From Pseudacidovorax sp. NFM-22 (GTDB taxonomy: Bacteria; Pseudomonadota; Gammaproteobacteria; Burkholderiales; Burkholderiaceae_C): a stretch of 64,000 nt of DNA. The stretch is taken from assembly GCF_021401245.1 (NCBI RefSeq), contig NZ_JACBFY010000001.1, positions 1 through 64,000 on the forward strand, read 5' to 3'. The translations under genes were made by a program, and so were the position numbers. Every line of letters starts with the position of its first letter. Within the stretch, counting starts at the first letter, position 1. The notes under the pieces are model-generated. The model was not told the origin of the DNA, ran no database searches, and was given only the letters and a program-made list of their open reading frames with translations. Below are positions 39,840 to 48,250 of this stretch, one piece after another.

Positions 39840-40886
39840 TCAGCGCTTCTGGAACAGGTAGTGGCCCACCCACCAGCGCTGGCCTTCGTCCCAGCCGAAG
39901 AGCTCCTCGACCGACAGGAAGAACAGGCGCCAGCGCATCCACCAGCGGTCGGCCTCGTTGGCGCCGTAGGCGGCCGCGATGACGGGCAGCAGTTCGGGCC
40001 GGTGGGCGTCCATGTTGTCCAGCCAGGCGCGGGCGGTGCGGGCGTAGTGCCGGCCGTCCCAGCGCCAGCGGTCCACCAGCCGAAGGTCGTCCTGGCACTG
40101 CATCGCCAGGTCGTCGCTGGGCATCATGCCGCCGGCGAAGAAGTAGCGCGTCATCCAGTCGCTGGCGTCGCGCTCGACGAAGGGGTAGGGCGCCTCCTTG
40201 TGCACGAACACATGCATGAAGAAGCGGCCCTCGGGCGACAGCCAGTTGGCCACGCGGGCGAAGGCGGCCGGCCAGTTGCGCAGGTGCTCGAACATCTCCA
40301 CCGACACGATGCGGTCGAAGCGCTCGTCGGTGTCGAAGGCGTTGACGTCGCAGGTGATGACCTTGAGGTTGCACAGATGCCGCCGCGCGGCCTGGCCCTC
40401 GATGTAGGCCCGCTGCGAGTGCGAATTGGAGACCACCGTGATCGGGCTGGCGGGGTAGCGCGCCGCCATCCACAGCGACAGCGAGCCCCATCCGCAGCCC
40501 AGCTCCAGGATGCGCTGGCCGTTGACCAGTCCGGCGCGCTCGCAGGTGGTGGTCAGGGCGGCGGCTTCGGCGGCGTCCAGGTCCTCGATGCCCGGGCCCC
40601 ATTCGCAGCAGCTGTACTTGCGGTGGGCGCCCAGCACGCCGCCGAAGAAATCGGCCGGCACTTCGTAGTGCTGCTCGTTGGCCTTCTCGGGCAGCGGCGC
40701 GAGCGGGGCGGTGCGCATGCTGGCAAGGAAGTCGCGGGTCTGCCGGGCCACGGCCTCGGCGTCGCCGCACTGCAGCTCCTCGATGCGCTCGCGCAGCAGG
40801 CGGCGGATGCCGAGGCGGATCACGCTGTCGGGCACATAGCCCTGTTCGACCCAGCGGATGGCGGTGGCGGTGTTGTCACGGGGCAT
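39840..40886 (-). CDS. CFA synthase-family SAM methyltransferase, second paralogue
   Basis: The 348-residue protein has the CFA-like catalytic core with SAM loop ILELGCGWGSLSLWMAARYP, YEVPADFFGGVLGAHRKYSC in place of the usual YDLGN motif, VSVEMFEHLRNWPAAFARVA and a region TRYFFAGGMMPSDDL. It lacks the long N-terminal lipid-binding domain and is closer to the coclaurine N-methyltransferase-like branch than to the cfa gene at 27480-28724. It is the first gene of the operon 37923-40886, whose promoter (40929-40958) has the same sigma-E pattern as the other lipid operon. Substrate is unknown; an unsaturated acyl chain is the best guess. Confidence 0.88.
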   Translation of the reverse strand: MPRDNTATAIRWVEQGYVPDSVIRLGIRRLLRERIEELQCGDAEAVARQTRDFLASMRTAPLAPLPEKANEQHYEVPADFFGGVLGAHRKYSCCEWGPGIEDLDAAEAAALTTTCERAGLVNGQRILELGCGWGSLSLWMAARYPASPITVVSNSHSQRAYIEGQAARRHLCNLKVITCDVNAFDTDERFDRIVSVEMFEHLRNWPAAFARVANWLSPEGRFFMHVFVHKEAPYPFVERDASDWMTRYFFAGGMMPSDDLAMQCQDDLRLVDRWRWDGRHYARTARAWLDNMDAHRPELLPVIAAAYGANEADRWWMRWRLFFLSVEELFGWDEGQRWWVGHYLFQKR

Positions 40887-40928
40887 GGCGGTGTTCGTGT
40901 CGCGGTGGGACGAAAGCGGGTGTGTCCG

Positions 40929-40958
40929 TCTGTACGCAGGCTGCGGGCTTTTGGATTT
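40929..40958 (-). promoter_or_regulatory. sigma-E (RpoE/ChrR-type) promoter of the second lipid operon
   Basis: On the minus strand AAATCC (40958-40953), an 18-base spacer and TACAGA (40934-40929). The flank AATCCAAAA is shared with the promoter at 31007-31036. The start codon of the CFA-like gene is about 35 bases beyond the expected transcription start. Confidence 0.55.
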
Positions 40959-40990
40959 GCGGAGGGTGGGCGCCGGGGCGGCTGTGGACA

Positions 40991-42334
40991 ATGGTCCGGA
41001 TGCTCCTGCGCCTCTCGAACCGCCATGCCCCCCGCGTCTGCGCGCTGGTGGGTGCCCTTCTCCTGGCCGGCTGCGCGTCGGCGCCCTCGACCGTGCCGGT
41101 ACCCACGACGCCGGGCCTGCCCCGGGCGCCCGGTGTGGGCGCGGCGACGACGCCGGCCGCCGTGGCCCCGCCCGCGCCGGGCCGTGCCGCATCTGCCCAG
41201 GCCGATGACCGAGGTCCGGCATTTGCGGCGTGGTTGTCGCAGTTCCGCCAACAGGCGCTGGCAGCGGGCATCCAGGAGTCCACGCTCCGTGCCGCGCTCG
41301 ACGGTGCGCACTACCTGCCGGCCGTGGTCGAGCGCGACCGCAGCCAGCCCGAATTCACCCGCAGCGTGTGGGACTACCTGGACAGTGCCGTCTCTCCCCA
41401 GCGCGTGACGCGCGGCCAGGCCAAGCGGCAGGAAGCGGCGGCCGCCGCCGATGCCGCCGCAGCCCGCTACGGCGTGCCGGCGGAGGTGCTGGTGGCCGTC
41501 TGGGGCATGGAAAGCAACTTCGGCAGCAATTACGGCGACATCGCCACCATCGACGCGCTGGCCACGCTGGGCTTCGACGGCCGGCGTGCCGACTGGGCGC
41601 GCCAGCAGCTGATCGCCGCCCTGCGCATCGTGCAGAACGGCGACATCGACGCCGCCCACATGATCGGCTCCTGGGCCGGCGCCATGGGGCAGACCCAGTT
41701 CCTGCCGACCAACTTCCTGGCCTATGCGGTCGATGCCGACGGCGATGGCCGGCGCGACATCTGGGGCAGCATGGCCGACGTGATGGCCTCCACCGGCAAC
41801 TTCCTGATGCGCGAAGGCTGGCAGCGCGGCCAGACCTGGGGCGCGGAGGTGCGACTGCCGGCCGGCTTCGACCTGGCGCGGGCCGATCCATCGGTGCGGC
41901 AGTCCTCCGCGCAATGGACGGCCGAGGGCGTGAGCGCCGCGACGGGCGGTCCGCTGCCCGAGCTGGGCGACGCGTATGTGCTGCTGCCGGCCGGCGCGCG
42001 GGGGCCGGCCTTCCTGGTCGGGCCCAACTTCCGGGCACTGCTTCGCTACAACAACGCGACCAGCTACGCCCTGGGCGTGGGCCTGCTGGCCCAGCGCATC
42101 GCGGGCGGGCCGGGCGTGATCGCCGAATGGCCGCGCGACCTGCAGCCCCTGGGCCGCAGCGACATGCTGGCGCTGCAGCAGGCGCTGGCCGCCCGCGGCT
42201 TCGACCCCGGCACGCCGGACGGCCTGCTCGGCCCGGCCACCCGCGGCGCCATCCGCGCCTGGCAGCGCAGCAGCGGCCAGCCGGCCGACGGCTATCCCAC
42301 CCAGCAGATGCTGCAGCAACTGCGCGGGCACTGA
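40991..42334 (+). CDS. lytic murein transglycosylase, MltB family lipoprotein
   Basis: The 447-residue product has a lipobox LLLAGCAS (Cys near residue 28) and then a Pro/Ala tether. The MltB/SLT domain shows FAAWLSQFRQQALAAGIQES, YGVPAEVLVAVWGMESNFGS with the catalytic Glu in MESNFG, and GSWAGAMGQTQFLPTNFLAY. A C-terminal peptidoglycan-binding domain (about residues 385-445) has LQQALAARGFDPGTPDGLLG. It cleaves peptidoglycan with 1,6-anhydro product formation at the outer membrane's inner face. ATG 40991 and 41000 are both possible. Confidence 0.9.
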   Translation: MVRMLLRLSNRHAPRVCALVGALLLAGCASAPSTVPVPTTPGLPRAPGVGAATTPAAVAPPAPGRAASAQADDRGPAFAAWLSQFRQQALAAGIQESTLRAALDGAHYLPAVVERDRSQPEFTRSVWDYLDSAVSPQRVTRGQAKRQEAAAAADAAAARYGVPAEVLVAVWGMESNFGSNYGDIATIDALATLGFDGRRADWARQQLIAALRIVQNGDIDAAHMIGSWAGAMGQTQFLPTNFLAYAVDADGDGRRDIWGSMADVMASTGNFLMREGWQRGQTWGAEVRLPAGFDLARADPSVRQSSAQWTAEGVSAATGGPLPELGDAYVLLPAGARGPAFLVGPNFRALLRYNNATSYALGVGLLAQRIAGGPGVIAEWPRDLQPLGRSDMLALQQALAARGFDPGTPDGLLGPATRGAIRAWQRSSGQPADGYPTQQMLQQLRGH

Positions 42335-42354
42335 ACCTGCATGCCCCCTTGCCG

Positions 42355-43551
42355 ATGAAGGACCTGAGCCCCGAAGACCGCGCCCTCATTGCCCAGTGCG
42401 AGCAGGCCTCGCTGGACCTGCTGGTGCGCAACCTGTCGCCGCACGGCATCCTGGCGGCCAGCCGCACCGAGGCGGCGGTGGCGCGGCGCTACACCCGCAT
42501 CTTTGGCCGCGATGCGGCCATCTGCATCATGGCCATGGCCGGCAGCGGCGTGCCGGCGCTGGAGGAAGGCGCCGTCGCCAGCGTGCAGGCCCTGGCGGAC
42601 CAACAGGCCGCCAACGGTCAGATCCCGAAGTACGTGGACCCCGAAGGCCAGGACGCCGACTTCTGGTACCTGGGCTGCATCGACGCGACGCTGTGGTGGC
42701 TGATCGCCATCGACCATCTGCGCGGCCTGGGCCGCGTGCCGGGCGGCCGGTGGGCGGCCGGCGAGGCGCTGGCCATCCAGTGGCTGCTGGCGCAGGAGCA
42801 CCAGCACTTCCGGCTGCTGCAGCAGAACGAGGCCAGCGACTGGGCGGACATCATGCCGCGCTCGGGCTTCGTGCTCTACACCAATGCGCTGTGGTACGAG
42901 GTCAAGCGCCGCTTCGGCCTGGCGAACGCGGACGAGACGAAGCACCACTTCAACCACCTCTTCAACCCCTTCCAGCAGGACCTGCCCGAGTACCACCGTG
43001 CCCGCCTGCTGCGCCACTATGCGCGGCGCGGCCGGCGCGACCCGGGCATGTACCTGAGCTTCGTCAACTTGTCGGTGGTGGGCGACGAGGGCGATGTGTT
43101 CGGCAATGTGCTGGCGATCCAGAGCGGCCTGGCCGATGCGGACATGGCGTCCAGCATCGTGCAGCGCATCGGCGAGGCGGCGGCGAGCGAGCCCTGGCCG
43201 GTGCGGGTGGTGCTGCATCCGCTGTCGCAGCAGCATCCGCTGTGGCGGCCCTACATGGGGCGCCACCAGCAGAACTACCTGCACCAGTACCACAACGGCG
43301 GCATCTGGCCCTTCGTCGGCGGCTTCTGGGTCATGGTGCTGGCGCAGCTCGGTCTGCACGACCAGGCGAGCGCCGAGCTGGTGAAGCTGGCCCGCGCCAA
43401 CGCGCACGACGACTGGCGCTTCACCGAGTGGTTCCACGGCAAGACGCTGGCGCCCATGGGCATGGCGGGCCAGAGCTGGAATGCAGCGGCGTTCCTTATG
43501 GCATCGAAGGCGTTGAGGGAATCGACGCTGTCTCCAGGCCGGGCGGGCTGA
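42355..43551 (+). CDS. six-hairpin glycosidase-like protein (amylo-1,6-glucosidase/invertase type)
   Basis: The 398-residue protein has an (alpha/alpha)6-barrel look, with TRIFGRDAAICIMAM near residue 44 (the iFxRD block of neutral invertase and debranching-type glycosidases), DADFWYLGCIDATLWWLIAI, DWADIMPRSGFVLYTNALWY and NGGIWPFVGGFWVMVLAQLG. The Asp in DWADIMP is the likely acid catalyst and a Glu in the last third the base. No signal peptide is seen, so it is likely cytoplasmic. The substrate, perhaps sucrose, trehalose or a glycogen-like glucan, cannot be told. It follows the transglycosylase by 20 bases in the same direction. Confidence 0.78.
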   Translation: MKDLSPEDRALIAQCEQASLDLLVRNLSPHGILAASRTEAAVARRYTRIFGRDAAICIMAMAGSGVPALEEGAVASVQALADQQAANGQIPKYVDPEGQDADFWYLGCIDATLWWLIAIDHLRGLGRVPGGRWAAGEALAIQWLLAQEHQHFRLLQQNEASDWADIMPRSGFVLYTNALWYEVKRRFGLANADETKHHFNHLFNPFQQDLPEYHRARLLRHYARRGRRDPGMYLSFVNLSVVGDEGDVFGNVLAIQSGLADADMASSIVQRIGEAAASEPWPVRVVLHPLSQQHPLWRPYMGRHQQNYLHQYHNGGIWPFVGGFWVMVLAQLGLHDQASAELVKLARANAHDDWRFTEWFHGKTLAPMGMAGQSWNAAAFLMASKALRESTLSPGRAG

Positions 43552-43595
43552 CCGCGCCGCGCGACGCCATCACGCCGCACACGGGCGGCGGTGGT

Positions 43596-44060
43596 TCAGC
43601 GGGTTGCGGCGCCGCAGTCGGCGCAGACGCCGTACAGCGTCAGCTCGTGCGCCTCGACCGCGAAGCCCGCGGGCGCCAGTCCCGACAGGTCCCCGGGACA
43701 GGCGTGGATGTCGAACACCCGGTCGCAGCGCCGGCACTGGAAGTGGTGGTGGTGCGCATGCCGCGCCGATTCGTAGCGGGCCACCGCGCCGGGCAGTTCG
43801 ACGGTGCGGATGGCGCCGCTTTCCAGCAGCAGCTTGAGGTTGCGGTAGATGGTGGCCATGCCCAGCGCCGGCACCTCCTGCTGGGCCACGGCCAGGATCT
43901 CGGCCGGCAGCAGCGGCCGTAGCGACTCGTCGATCACCCGCCGGATGGCGGCCCGCTGGCGGGTGCCGCGCGTGCCGATGGCGCCGTCCGGCACCATGCC
44001 TTCGTCGGACGCCGGGGCGTCGTCCTCGTGGTCATGCGAATGGCGATGGGCGGCGCTCAT
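43596..44060 (-). CDS. zur: Zur, Fur-family zinc uptake regulator
   Basis: The 154-residue protein starts with a His/Asp-rich leader (SAAHRHSHDHEDD) and has the Fur winged helix (TRQRAAIRRVIDES, LGMATIYRNLKLLLESGAI) and the dimer domain with HAHHHHFQCRRCDRVFDIHA and VCADCG, giving two CxxC pairs for structural zinc. Location in a znu operon marks it as Zur, the zinc-dependent repressor. It is the last gene of smallORF-znuC-znuB-znuA-zur and is thus probably autoregulated through the operator at 47062-47081. ATG 44060 (MSAAHRH) was chosen over 44117, which would overlap znuA. Confidence 0.9.
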   Translation of the reverse strand: MSAAHRHSHDHEDDAPASDEGMVPDGAIGTRGTRQRAAIRRVIDESLRPLLPAEILAVAQQEVPALGMATIYRNLKLLLESGAIRTVELPGAVARYESARHAHHHHFQCRRCDRVFDIHACPGDLSGLAPAGFAVEAHELTLYGVCADCGAATR

Positions 44061-44113
44061 GGCGGGCAGTCTATCGAGTCGGTCGGCCGGCCCGGCGCAG
44101 GACGGCACCGCCT

Positions 44114-45058
44114 TCACCGCGCCTTGGGGGTCAGTGCCGTCGCGATGGCGTCGGCATTGAAGCGGAACAGCTGCAGGTAGCTGGCGGCCTCGGTGCCCGG
44201 CGCAGACAGGGCGTCCGAGTACAGCTTGCCGCCGACCGCCACGCCCGATTCGCGGGCGATGCGCTCCACCAGGCGCGGGCTGGAGATGTTCTCCATGAAC
44301 ACGGCGCTCACCTGGCCCTTGCGGATCTGCCGGATCAGCTGGGCCACGCCGGCGGCCGAAGGCTCGGCATCGGTGTTGATGCCTTGCGGCGAAAGCAGCG
44401 TCACGCCATAGGCCGCGCCGAAGTAGCCGAAAGCGTCGTGCGACGTGAGGATGCGGCGGCGCTGGGCCGGGATGGCGGCGAAGCGCGCACGGACCTCGCG
44501 GTCCAGCGCCTGGAGCTTGGCGGTGTAGGCGGCCGCCCGTTCGCCAATGGCGGCGGCATGGGCCGGCCGCAACTGGGCCAAGGCGTCGCGGATGTTGGCG
44601 ACATAACGCACGGCATTGCGCAGGTCCTGCCAGGCATGCGGATCGGTGCCTTCGCCGTGGCCATGGTCGTGGCCGTGTTCGGCCTCGTCGTCGTCGGCCT
44701 TGCGCGGCGTGACGCCGGCGCTGGCCACCACCACGCTCCCGCGGTAGCCGGAGGTCTTCACCAGCCGGTCGATCCAGCCTTCGAAGCCCAATCCGTTGAC
44801 CACCACCAGGTCGGCGGCGGCCAGGGCGCGCGCGTCGGCGGGCGTGGGCTGGAACACATGCGCGTCGGCATCGGGGCCGACCAGCGCCTGCACCTGCACA
44901 TCGGGGCCGCCCACCTCGCGCACCAGGTCGGCCAGGATCGAGAAGCTGGCGACGACCTGGAGGGGCTTGTCCTGGGCATGGGCCGCACTGCCCGCCACGG
45001 CGGCCATGGCGAGCAGGCAGGTCAGGAAGGGGCGGCGGGAGATCAGCAGGGACGGCAT
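44114..45058 (-). CDS. znuA: zinc ABC transporter substrate-binding protein ZnuA
   Basis: The 314-residue protein has a signal peptide ending AAHAQ (about residue 29). The cluster A-I binding fold shows VVASFSILADLVREVGG, the metal His in DADAHVFQPTPADARA, VVVNGLGFEGWIDRL, a His-rich loop HGHDHGHGEGTDPHAW typical of zinc proteins, HDAFGYFGAAYGV and a final Asp-containing YSDALSA. It captures Zn2+ in the periplasm for ZnuBC. A 154-base gap separates it from znuB; I see no convincing gene in that gap. Confidence 0.92.
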   Translation of the reverse strand: MPSLLISRRPFLTCLLAMAAVAGSAAHAQDKPLQVVASFSILADLVREVGGPDVQVQALVGPDADAHVFQPTPADARALAAADLVVVNGLGFEGWIDRLVKTSGYRGSVVVASAGVTPRKADDDEAEHGHDHGHGEGTDPHAWQDLRNAVRYVANIRDALAQLRPAHAAAIGERAAAYTAKLQALDREVRARFAAIPAQRRRILTSHDAFGYFGAAYGVTLLSPQGINTDAEPSAAGVAQLIRQIRKGQVSAVFMENISSPRLVERIARESGVAVGGKLYSDALSAPGTEAASYLQLFRFNADAIATALTPKAR

Positions 45059-45212
45059 GGTGCGGGAAGAAGCGAGGGGGAATTGAACGTGCACGAGGCG
45101 CCCGGTTTGCGCGTCGCCAAGGTCGACGCGCTGTTCTGCCCTGCGACGGGCTGAGGGCGGACGGTTGGGGTCGTCGTGCTGGATCGCATGGCTACTGCGC
45201 CACGGCGCGTGC

Positions 45213-46085
45213 TCATGCCAGCCGGTGCGGGCGCCGCAGCCGCTGCCAAAGCACGCCTTCGCGGCTGCCCACGAACAGCGACAGCAGGTAGATGGCGCCG
45301 GCCACCAGCACGATGGCCGGCCCGGACGGCCACTGCGCGTGGTACGACAGCAGCAGCCCCGCAAAGCCGGAGAAGGCGGCGATCAGCGCCGCCACCGCGA
45401 TCAGCCCGCCGACCTGGCCCACCCAGAAGCGGGCGGCGGTGGCGGGCAGCATCATCAGCCCGACCGCCATCAATGTGCCCATGGCCTGGAAGCCCGCCAC
45501 CAGGTTGGCCACCGTGAGCACCAGGAAGGCCAGGTGCACCCAGCGCCCCGGCCCGCCCACGCTGCGCAGGAAGCCCGGGTCCACGCATTCGGCGATCAGC
45601 GGCCGCCAGAGCAGGGCCAGCACGGCCAGCGTGACGCCGGTCGTGCCGCAGATCAGCAGCAGCGCGCCGTCGTCCACCGCGAGGATGGTGCCGAAGAGCA
45701 GGTGCATCAGGTCGACGCTGGTGCCGCGCAGCGACACCAGCATCACGCCCAGCGCCAGGGCGATCAGGTAGAAGGCGGCGAAGCTGGCGTCCTCGCGCTG
45801 CGCCGTGGCCCGCGCCACCACGCCGGCACCCAGCGCCACGCCGATGGCGGCCAGGAAGCTGCCGATGCTCATTGCCGCGAGCGACGGACCGGCGATCAGG
45901 AAGCCCAGGGCCGCGCCGGGCAGCAGCGCGTGGCCGGTGGCGTCGCCCATCAGGCTCATGCGGCGCAGCACCAGCAGCGTGCCCATGGGCGCGCTGCCCA
46001 GGGCCAGCGCCAGGGCGCCGACCAGGGCCCGGCGCATGAAGCCGAAATCGACGAAGGGCTGGATCAGCAGCTCATGCAGCGTCAT
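45213..46085 (-). CDS. znuB: zinc ABC transporter permease ZnuB
   Basis: The 290-residue membrane protein begins MTLHELLIQPFVDFGFMRRA and has eight or nine helices with the metal ABC-3 permease signature RRMSLMGDATGHALLPGAAL and LMAVGLMMLPATAARFW. It forms the transmembrane channel of the Zn2+ importer with ZnuA and ZnuC. The ATG overlaps the znuC stop (ATGA at 46082-46085). Confidence 0.92.
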   Translation of the reverse strand: MTLHELLIQPFVDFGFMRRALVGALALALGSAPMGTLLVLRRMSLMGDATGHALLPGAALGFLIAGPSLAAMSIGSFLAAIGVALGAGVVARATAQREDASFAAFYLIALALGVMLVSLRGTSVDLMHLLFGTILAVDDGALLLICGTTGVTLAVLALLWRPLIAECVDPGFLRSVGGPGRWVHLAFLVLTVANLVAGFQAMGTLMAVGLMMLPATAARFWVGQVGGLIAVAALIAAFSGFAGLLLSYHAQWPSGPAIVLVAGAIYLLSLFVGSREGVLWQRLRRPHRLA

Positions 46086-46918
46086 GGCGCGGCGCTCCCG
46101 ACCCGATGCAGCGCCGGCGGGCCTTCGCACACCTGCGCCTGTTCGTCCCAGGCCTGGGCCATGTGCCGCGCCGAGGCCAGGTGCGCGGGCTGCAGCACCT
46201 CGGCCACGGGCCCCCAGGCCACGCAGCGCCGGGCCAGCAGCAGCGCCTCGTCGAAATGCGCCCGGACCTGGGCCATGTCGTGCAGCACGGCGATGACCGT
46301 GCGGCCCTCGGCCCGCCAGCCCTGGACCACGGCGAGCAGGTCGTCGGTGGTTCGGGCGTCCACGGCGTTGAAGGGTTCGTCCAGCAGGATGACTGGCGCG
46401 TCCTGCAGCAGCGTGCGGGCGAAGAGTACGCGCTGGAACTGGCCTGCCGAAAGCTCGCCGATGTTGCGCCGCTCGAAGCCGCCCAGGCCGACGGTCTGGA
46501 GCGCTGCGACGATGGCCTCCCGGTGGGTGGCGCGCAGCCGGCCGAAGCTGCCGATCTGCCGCCACAGTCCCATGGCCACCAGGTCGAAGACCTGCAGCGG
46601 AAAGGCGCGGTCGATCACGGCCTGCTGCGGCAGCCACGCGATGCGGCCGGCGCAGTGCGCGGCCAGCTCGACCCGGCCGGTGCTCGGCCGCAACCGGCCC
46701 ATGATGGCGTTGAGCAGGGTGGTCTTGCCGGCGCCGTTGGGGCCGACGATGGCGGTGAGGGCGCCGGCCGTGAAATCGCCCGACACATGGTGCACCGCCG
46801 GATGGCCCCGGTACGCCACCGTCAGGTCCTGAAGGCGGATGGGACAGGTCTGGGCTGCCTGAACGGGCGACGCCGCGGTTTGCGTGCTCGACGCGGGGGA
46901 AGGGCGGAGCGCGCTCAT
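46082..46918 (-). CDS. znuC: zinc ABC transporter ATP-binding protein ZnuC
   Basis: The 278-residue ATPase has Walker A IVGPNGAGKTTLLNAI, Q-loop WLPQQAVIDRAFPL, the signature ELSAGQFQRVLFAR (LSGGQ variant with Ala), Walker B PVILLDEPFNAVD and the switch His in AVLHDM. The first 28 residues are a polar extension. It powers ZnuB. The ATG overlaps the stop of a 48-codon ORF upstream (ATGA), implying that ORF is translated. Expression should be repressed by Zur at 47062-47081. Confidence 0.92.
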   Translation of the reverse strand: MSALRPSPASSTQTAASPVQAAQTCPIRLQDLTVAYRGHPAVHHVSGDFTAGALTAIVGPNGAGKTTLLNAIMGRLRPSTGRVELAAHCAGRIAWLPQQAVIDRAFPLQVFDLVAMGLWRQIGSFGRLRATHREAIVAALQTVGLGGFERRNIGELSAGQFQRVLFARTLLQDAPVILLDEPFNAVDARTTDDLLAVVQGWRAEGRTVIAVLHDMAQVRAHFDEALLLARRCVAWGPVAEVLQPAHLASARHMAQAWDEQAQVCEGPPALHRVGSAAP

Positions 46919-47061
46919 TCCAGCATCGCCCACCAGGCCGCCAGCCCCAGCGCCGCCATGAGGAGCGCGGCCAGCGCCAGACGCACGCCTGCGCTGAGGC
47001 TCAGCAGGCTGGTGGGCGAAGGGGCCCGGGTTGAGATGGCGTCACGAAGCGGGGAGAACAC
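46915..47061 (-). CDS. small membrane protein ORF heading the zinc operon
   Basis: From GTG 47061 the frame encodes 48 residues: a polar start (FSPLRDAISTRAPSPTSLLS) and one hydrophobic helix (VRLALAALLMAALGLAAWWA) ending MLE. The TGA overlaps the znuC ATG, which argues for real translation and coupling. The GTG is directly next to the Zur palindrome, so either the message is nearly leaderless or translation begins at an internal codon such as the ATG in LLMAAL. I do not know a family. It could be a small subunit or leader of the Zn importer. Confidence 0.45.
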   Translation of the reverse strand: MFSPLRDAISTRAPSPTSLLSLSAGVRLALAALLMAALGLAAWWAMLE

Positions 47062-47081
47062 GATAACGATTGTACGTTATC
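47062..47081. promoter_or_regulatory. Zur operator of the zinc uptake operon
   Basis: GATAACG (47062-47068), ATTGTA and CGTTATC (47075-47081) make a perfect 7-bp-arm palindrome, close to Zur sites of the GTTAT-ATAAC type. It lies directly upstream of the operon containing znuCBA and zur. No other operator-like palindrome is near. Confidence 0.75.
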
Positions 47082-47130
47082 AATAGTGGGCGGCGCTCGG
47101 CTGATCGAACGGCGCTTTTTGGATTCCCGT

Positions 47131-47156
47131 AAAAAGGCCCGCGCAGTGCGCGGGCC
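47131..47156 (-). terminator. intrinsic terminator of the lipoprotein gene
   Basis: GGCCCGCGC (47136-47144), loop AGT, GCGCGGGCC (47148-47156) with A5 at 47131-47135 acting as a U-tract for leftward transcripts. It lies 43 bases past the stop codon of the lipoprotein gene. Confidence 0.85.
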
Positions 47157-47198
47157 GGTTCAACGATCGGCAGCGACAAGGACTGCCGCTGCAGGGGC

Positions 47199-48098
47199 TC
47201 AGCTTGGCGAATAGTCGAGCGTCACCACATCCCAGATGGCACCGCTCTTCTTTTGGCGGAGCAGTTGGCCGCGATAAGGCCCTTCGGCAGCGACCCAAGT
47301 GTCCTGGGTCGTCTGCAGGGATGCGCCGGACTGGGTCGTGGTCAACTGGTACGTGAACTTGCAGCTGTCGAACGTGCCCAGGGGTGTGCTGATGCGCTCG
47401 CGGCCCTGGTAGGTCAGGTCGAACCTTCCCTCGTCCGTGGAAGTGGAGGCCGGAGCGGACAGCATGCCTGTGGTGAGGCGGGTGGTCGTCCGGATCGTGC
47501 GCTGGCTGGCCACGTCGCCCGGTTGCATGTTGGCTGGGTAGGCCAGGGGTGGGTCGAAGGTGCGTTGGGTCGTTGCGGTCGTCGTGCCGCCAACAGCCCC
47601 AGACGTCGCATTGGAGAACACGGTGTCCGCGACGGACTTGTCCCCGTAGATAAGAACCTTGCCGCCGGCCAGTTCGCGGTACTCCTTGCGCACATCCGTC
47701 GTCGTCAGCGTGATGCTCGTGTTGGGGTCTGCCCCGCTCATGGTGCTCTGGCGGACATCGGCGGCCAATACGAAGCCTACCGGATTGGCATTGGCGAAGC
47801 TTTCGCGCGGCCCCGTCACGCTGCGTCGCTGGAATCCCGCTGTGCTGCCCGGTGCGTCGGCGATCGCAGCCTTGAACGAGACGGTCGTGCCTTCCCGGTA
47901 GTCCGCTTCGTTGGTGCAGGGCCCGGAGCCCTGATCCGCTGCAGGCGGGTCTGGGGGTGCTGGTGCGGGCGCGGGTGCGTTGGCCAGTGGCGCGAAGGTT
48001 GGGGAATCGTTTCCCCCTCCGCAGGCGGCTATGGTGGCCGCGATGGCGGCCAGGACGAGCGTGCTTGCGCGCACGCCGTGGTGCTTCTTGTCGAACAT
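47199..48098 (-). CDS. hypothetical lipoprotein
   Basis: The 299-residue protein starts MFDKKHHGVRASTLVLAAI and has a lipobox IAACGGG (Cys near residue 26), followed by a Pro/Ala linker. The mature part is beta-rich, Thr-rich and lower in Ala than its neighbours, with no motif that I recognise. The C-terminal half (FDLTYQGRERISTPLGTFDS, KFTYQLTTTQ) resembles repeat-containing outer-membrane lipoproteins of Burkholderiales. ATG 48098 has TAAGGGAGGAATC upstream, a strong ribosome site. It is monocistronic with its own terminator and diverges from tex. Confidence 0.75.
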   Translation of the reverse strand: MFDKKHHGVRASTLVLAAIAATIAACGGGNDSPTFAPLANAPAPAPAPPDPPAADQGSGPCTNEADYREGTTVSFKAAIADAPGSTAGFQRRSVTGPRESFANANPVGFVLAADVRQSTMSGADPNTSITLTTTDVRKEYRELAGGKVLIYGDKSVADTVFSNATSGAVGGTTTATTQRTFDPPLAYPANMQPGDVASQRTIRTTTRLTTGMLSAPASTSTDEGRFDLTYQGRERISTPLGTFDSCKFTYQLTTTQSGASLQTTQDTWVAAEGPYRGQLLRQKKSGAIWDVVTLDYSPS

Positions 48099-48250
48099 GA
48101 TTCCTCCCTTATGACAAATCGGCTGCGCCGTGGGCTGCAGCCGCGGCCGATGGTAGGCAGGTCCGTTGGCCGCGCAGCCCGGCCTTGCCAGAAATACCGG
48201 CCCTCTATGGCAAACTGCCGCCCTTTTTCCCTGGGTAGAACCAAGCAAGC

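Noticed and set aside
45059-45212. A small gene between znuB and znuA
   Set aside because: Short frames exist on both strands but lack a ribosome site, a recognisable family or coupling to neighbours.
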